Origin: Chrysogorgia sp. JL179-B06
Lineage: Eukaryota; Cnidaria; Anthozoa; Scleralcyonacea; Chrysogorgiidae
Reading direction: 5' to 3'
Length of the DNA stretch: 64,000 nucleotides
Assembly (NCBI GenBank): GCA_035772405.1
Contig: JAYKKM010000048.1
Location: 2,841,501-2,905,500, forward strand
Below the pieces are notes generated by a model. The model had not been told where the DNA came from. It was given only the letters and a program-made list of their open reading frames with translations, and made no database searches. Positions 59,546-64,000 of this stretch are shown here, piece by piece. Numbering within the stretch: the first letter of the stretch is position 1; every line of letters begins with the position of its first letter. The position numbers and the translations under genes are program-made.

Positions 59546-60464
59546 ACAAGACGCCTGTCCAGGCGTTTACTCGGGCTACTGATTTCTGTAACCAGGAACC
59601 AAAAACATAAGGGACTGGTCATTATAGTTATGGCGTATTAGGCTAGCAATGTTTGTTTTTATCTTTGTGCCAAGTTTCACATGATTTAGTAAAATAATTT
59701 TGAAGATAAACAGGATTACACAGTAAATCAAAATGTTGTGTTAGCCAATGTTTTGTTTCCTGTTGTAATTCACCAAATTAAGGTCGAGTTTAGGAGCTAT
59801 GGAACATTGTTGAAGAATATTACTTAAGTTAAAAGAGTTATAAAGTCAGTTTCTTTACGAAATTCAAAGAAAACGGACTGTGTATATAAGCTAGATAAAT
59901 TCATACATGGAAATGAAAACTTTTCATTTCATTCAATTTGCCATGTTAAAACAATACAGATATTAACACACAATATAAACATTGGCGAGACAGTGCACTA
60001 GAAGCCAAGGCTTATACAAATTTAGGTCGACTGCCTCAGTAAAATAATAAAGTAAACTATAGGATAAATTGGAATGGCGTGCAACTAGAGCAAACATCAA
60101 AGACTATATACCAAAATTAATGGTTTACAAGAATTATATAAGAAGTGTAGAAAAGTTCATTAGATGAGAAAATAAAGTTCATAGACGAGGATAATTCAAA
60201 GACGAGAAAAGAGATACGATTTTAGTTTAATTTGAAAGGAATAGATATATTTACAGTATTTTTAATTTCATTATGGATGAAATGTTGATTGAAACGTCGG
60301 AAATGAGTTGCAATAAAAATATAATTTCTAGATGAAAACTTCAACTAATGTTTTCGAGTATTATCTATAAAACAATCAATTAAACAAATATTGTGCCATC
60401 TGAAGTTCAAAACTCAGAAAACGTAGCTAAAACTTAAAAGGTCCTGGTTTGAAATACCGACAAA

Positions 60465-60650
60465 CACTGTAAAAACAGATTGGTTGAAACAACCAATTTA
60501 ATAGGTTGTCTCAAATGCATAACCAATTTGAATGGTTAAATTAACCAAATATTTTGGTTAAAATGACCTTAGTTTGGCTGTTTCAACCGATAAAATATGG
60601 TCAATTGATGCATCTGAGACAACCGAAACTATGTAATTCGACCAATAGTT
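60465..60650. mobile_element. MITE-O (CACTGTAAAAAC), partial
   Basis: Starts ACACTGTAAAAACAG, interior of GGTTGTTTCAACC-like short inverted units; cut at the right by SINE-A. Confidence 0.65.
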
Positions 60651-60835
60651 TAGTTTAGTAGATTTATCACTCTTAGGTGAACGGCCGAATACCCCCGACA
60701 GGCGCCTACGATTTAAGGACGTTATCCGAGAAAACCAGAAAGTCTTACCATTTGCAGGCAGCACTTTCTCCTCAATTATTTTTAAGACCCTGAGTGGTGG
60801 TCCGACCTAGGATTTGAATCTGTGTCTCCCAGAAT
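60645..60835 (-). repeat. SINE-A, minus copy
   Basis: AGTTTAGTAGATTTATCACT to GAGTGGTGGTCCGACC, with a small internal deletion. Confidence 0.82.
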
Positions 60836-61784
60836 TTATAGTTTGAGAACCTTCCATATTCATTCTTATTATTGCCTCACTTGGTGGTCCGCCATCGAAA
60901 TAGTGACAAAATAAGCTTCAAGCTCATGGTATAAAGGAAGTCATTTGCCTAATACCATCAACTGAAAACATAAGCCGATTCAACTGTGGTTGAAGATGAA
61001 AATTTTGCACGCGACAAGATATTTTAAAATTCTTCTCAAGAGATTGCAAAGATCACAAATATCTAAAATACATAAATCCCATATAGGTACTTTAAGTACA
61101 CAACCGGAAACTCCTAAAATCTTTAGAATTATAGATCGATTTTCCGTCATGAGCTCAAACTTGATCCTGGAATCCGAAATATCTCAGAAGGAAGAAAATG
61201 CTATTTCAAAGACCCGATATTTCAAATATTTCTATATGGGGGCATGACCCCCCAACCCCCTAGAAAGGCCCCTAATTATCCCTATGCTACGGGCCTGTGT
61301 TACTTGCATGTAGCGACTCCAGGAACATCTCAACATCCACCCATTGGCCATATCCAAGGCACTATAACCACAGTCAATGGCCTTCACAACCAAGAAATAT
61401 TAATTCGACTTTTGCCCGCATTCTGCTCCGATTGCGGCGAAAGATATAGCGTCGTGTGCTTAAAAAATTTAACTGAAAAAACCCAAGCGAAGACCTTAAT
61501 AATTCATCTCCATAAACATCTGTCGCTATCGGACTTTCAGACGTCGCCACATGATCACGTAGTTGATGGCCACATCCATGGTCACGTATAGTCGATGGCC
61601 AGTCAGACAAGTTGATAGGGCGACATTGACTGAGTGGCTCGAACGATGACCGCTACTTTCAATGGGCTAAGTGTTACTTAGTATTTGATAACTTATTCAT
61701 TTTCGCATCTTAAAATATCAGAGACAGATAGTCGCTGTGTCGCCTATAGTAAAACTATATAATGTGGTTCTAACAAGATGGCCG

Positions 61785-61858
61785 CCACGAGCTACTTCCG
61801 GCTTCATTTTCTGAACAATAGTTGTTCGATCTAGTCGTTATTTAAAGATCAGTGATTT
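61785..61858. repeat. MITE-A right end
   Basis: CTTCCGGCTTCATTTTCTGA, then AACAATAGTTG to AGATCAGTG. Confidence 0.75.
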
Positions 61859-61864
61859 ATAGAC

Positions 61865-62075
61865 GATCGTGAATCGTCCATGTATCGTCTGTCTACTCCA
61901 AGCTTTCCCACATTCACCACAGCAGTGTAAATATTAACATATCCAAGCAGTACATATATCAATCGAACCAGTACATTGTAACCTTCGCTCTCTATCTGAG
62001 TCTCAGCATCTCACTGGTTAGAACATCTCACCGGCAATCATAAGGTTAAAGGTTCGATTCCTGTAGGAAAGGTAT
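61865..62075. repeat. SINE-C tail and head
   Basis: CGTCCATGTATCGTCTGTCT tail piece, then a tRNA-like head with AAAGGTTCGATTCCTG at about 62050. Confidence 0.72.
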
Positions 62076-62590
62076 ATAAGAGTATCATTTCAGAAGCTAA
62101 ATGCAGCAGCAAGAGCTTCTGTTAAGCTTTTAGGGTATTTATGGCGCCGTCAATGAGCTGAATGCAAATGTCATGTATAATACAGCGATGGTCGGATATC
62201 GTTCATGAGTATCCCCACATATAGCTTCTTTATTATACAAAAAACTATTAAATTATATATAATATTACTGTTTATCCCTTTTTGGCTTTTTATGTCGAGA
62301 TCGCTCCCTCTATATGGAGTAGTACAAGTGCGGTTTCAAATGGCGCGACCGCACTGGCGTCGCCAAGCTGGGGTGGGTGTGGGCGACCACCCCAGTTCTC
62401 ACCAGGACAGTTTTTGAGTGCGTGCAAAATTCGATAAGAAACATGTAAGGGGATTATTGATGTCATGGAAAAATGGAAAGTTTTATTTTGAAGAAACTAT
62501 ACATAAGTAATTCCACGTAAGATGGAAATTACAATGACCATATAATATTTTGTCCGAAACTTAGTTCATTCGCGTTTTTTATTGAAAATA

Positions 62591-63068
62591 TTAAAGGGAT
62601 ACTCCAGCCAAAATACAAATGTAGTTCATATGAAAGATCTTACTGACTTTAGTTTATTTCCAAAGTTTCAGCATTCCTATCAATTTAGTTAAGAAGATAT
62701 GGCTAGTTCGGAAGTTGAAAATTTGAGGATTTTGACTGGTTTTGAAAATATGACGTCATTGAGTGATTCTTTATCGGCAGTAGAGTTGTTTTGATGGCGG
62801 TCACATAGTTATAGCTGTTGTGAATGCTCGAAAATTAATCGAAATAAACTATTTAGTTCCTCACGCAGGAACGAGATAGAATCACTCAATGACGTCATAT
62901 TTGAGAAACAAATATGGCGTCGAAATTGGACAAACTCTCCAATTTCAACTAGCCATATCTTCTTAACTAAATTGATAGGAATCCTGAAACTTTGGAAATA
63001 AACTAAAGTCAGTAAGATCTTTCATATGCATATACTATATTTGTATTTTGGCTGGAGAATCCCTTTAA
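62591..63068. mobile_element. MITE-F, full palindromic copy
   Basis: TTAAAGGGATACTCCAGCC to GGCTGGAGAATCCCTTTAA; arms of about 200 bp each with TGACGTCATTGAGTGA in both. A further end scrap lies at 63702-63722. Confidence 0.93.
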
Positions 63069-63122
63069 CATTAGTTTTGTCAATTATCATGACCTAACTC
63101 GTACATGCATCTGATACAGTGC

Positions 63123-63600
63123 CAGTGGCGTAACAGCGAGATACAGTGAGGTAGACAGGGCCCTTAAATACATGCCTTGGGTCTGGGGCACCACGAAGGC
63201 TCAACTATAACCTCTATATTATCACTATACAGTACAATGTTAAACAATCGTGAATACCTAGACACCTATATATTCCTTCCTCCTCGAGTATACGTTGGCA
63301 AATCGGTAAATCAACTCTTTCTTATCAACTGAAGGTCAATCTTCCACCCAGGACATTAATGATTCTTCACCATAAATCGCAGATTCGCAGGAGGCCGGGA
63401 GTGGTCCGGGAGAATCGATTATCGTGGACCCGTAAATTAGTTCTGACTAAATATGTCGTGTGAAATATATGTCAGTAATGTCGCTGTTAAGCCGTAATTT
63501 TTCATTATAGTCTTCCACTCCATTTTTTGGCACGGTCCCCACTTGGTCGGGGGCCCTTAGTTCTCGACCTAAACCTTACCTAATGAGCGTTACGCTACTG
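63123..63600. mobile_element. hAT-like MITE, copy 2
   Basis: CAGTGGCGTAACAG to GCGTTACGCTACTG, interior as 10157-10570 plus a short extra segment near 63530. Confidence 0.85.
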
Positions 63601-64000
63601 TTTGGAGGAAAGGTGGTGTCATAGTTCAAGGGTTGAGTTTGAGAAGAGTTCAATTGACTTGCATGTTGCGGAACGCTTTGCAGACTGTGAAGAATTTTAA
63701 TGAACTGGAGTATCCCTTTAAGGTAGCAATTGGGTTATCCGGCATCGCGTCGTAAAAAACCTTGCATCGCGCCCCTATTAATGCGATCACAACTTGTTAT
63801 ACATCAATTTAATGCAAATTGATCATAGAAAACAGTGTTAAAACCTAATTTTATTTGGGATGAATTTTTCAATTGTTTTATTTACTGAAAGAAAAAATAA
63901 GTGTGTTGGATTCGTCTGGTTAAAGTCCTTTGGAATTTAATTTATGGTTTTCCAGTTCATACCGTTGTAACCTCCGATAAATGACCAGCAAAAACGTGTC

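Larger units (their letters stand above)
52487..64000. other. interval upstream of CEP19, repeats only
   Basis: No exon with convincing conservation seen. Unassigned pieces include 53170-53940, 58610-59000, 59550-60460, 60840-61780 and 63610-64000. Confidence 0.55.

Noticed and set aside
61244..61610. 115-codon plus and 78-codon minus frames, with faint ankyrin-like wording on minus (GYSALDMANG)
   Set aside because: The match is short, frames are broken, and the flank looks like a repeat end (CCCCCAACCCCCTAGAAAGG).

Overview
This is animal nuclear DNA. It is AT-rich, has split genes with GT-AG introns, and is crowded with microsatellites, tRNA-derived SINEs, LINE 3' ends and short palindromic transposons. 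The genes and repeat types suggest a marine invertebrate (cnidarian or sponge grade would fit), but the species cannot be fixed from sequence alone. There is no prokaryotic-style gene, operon, CRISPR array or phage.

Three conserved protein-coding genes can be assembled exon by exon, all on the minus strand, with every splice phase agreeing. (1) The 5' end of a WDR70 orthologue: coding exons 1441-1480, 408-485 and 221-286, running off the left edge. (2) A complete C1QTNF12 (adipolin/CTRP12/FAM132) orthologue in eight coding exons from 19720 down to 4219: signal peptide, short collagen stretch, C1q-like domain, 293 aa. A CpG-rich promoter-like region lies upstream at about 19800-20950. (3) A complete CEP19 orthologue in four exons from 52486 down to 48074, 158 aa. 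Two further unidentified minus-strand open frames (18049-18252 and 23361-23672) and one plus-strand open exon antisense inside C1QTNF12 (7251-7513) are possible but unproven.

The rest (about 20.9-48.0 kb, 52.5-64 kb and most introns) is repeat. At least six tRNA-headed SINE families (A-F here) are present, together with 3' ends of several non-LTR retrotransposons with recognisable reverse-transcriptase C-terminal peptides. There are about a dozen palindromic MITE families, many flanked by TTAA, and a pair of hAT-like MITEs starting CAGTGGCGTAAC. Several insertions are nested. Examples are a retroposed element with a 6-bp ATCCAG duplication inside a MITE (31623-33175), a LINE tail inside a SINE (39066-39292), and a LINE tail inside another LINE (57936-58411).

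The observations most worth pursuing are these. A C1QTNF12 intron is almost wholly two pentanucleotide repeats, one of which supplies the 3' splice site. A 15-16 bp CRE-containing motif is shared by three otherwise different MITE families. A dispersed CTGANGA...CGAAACGT motif resembles a hammerhead ribozyme core. The antisense open exon carries a Cys-protease-like signature.
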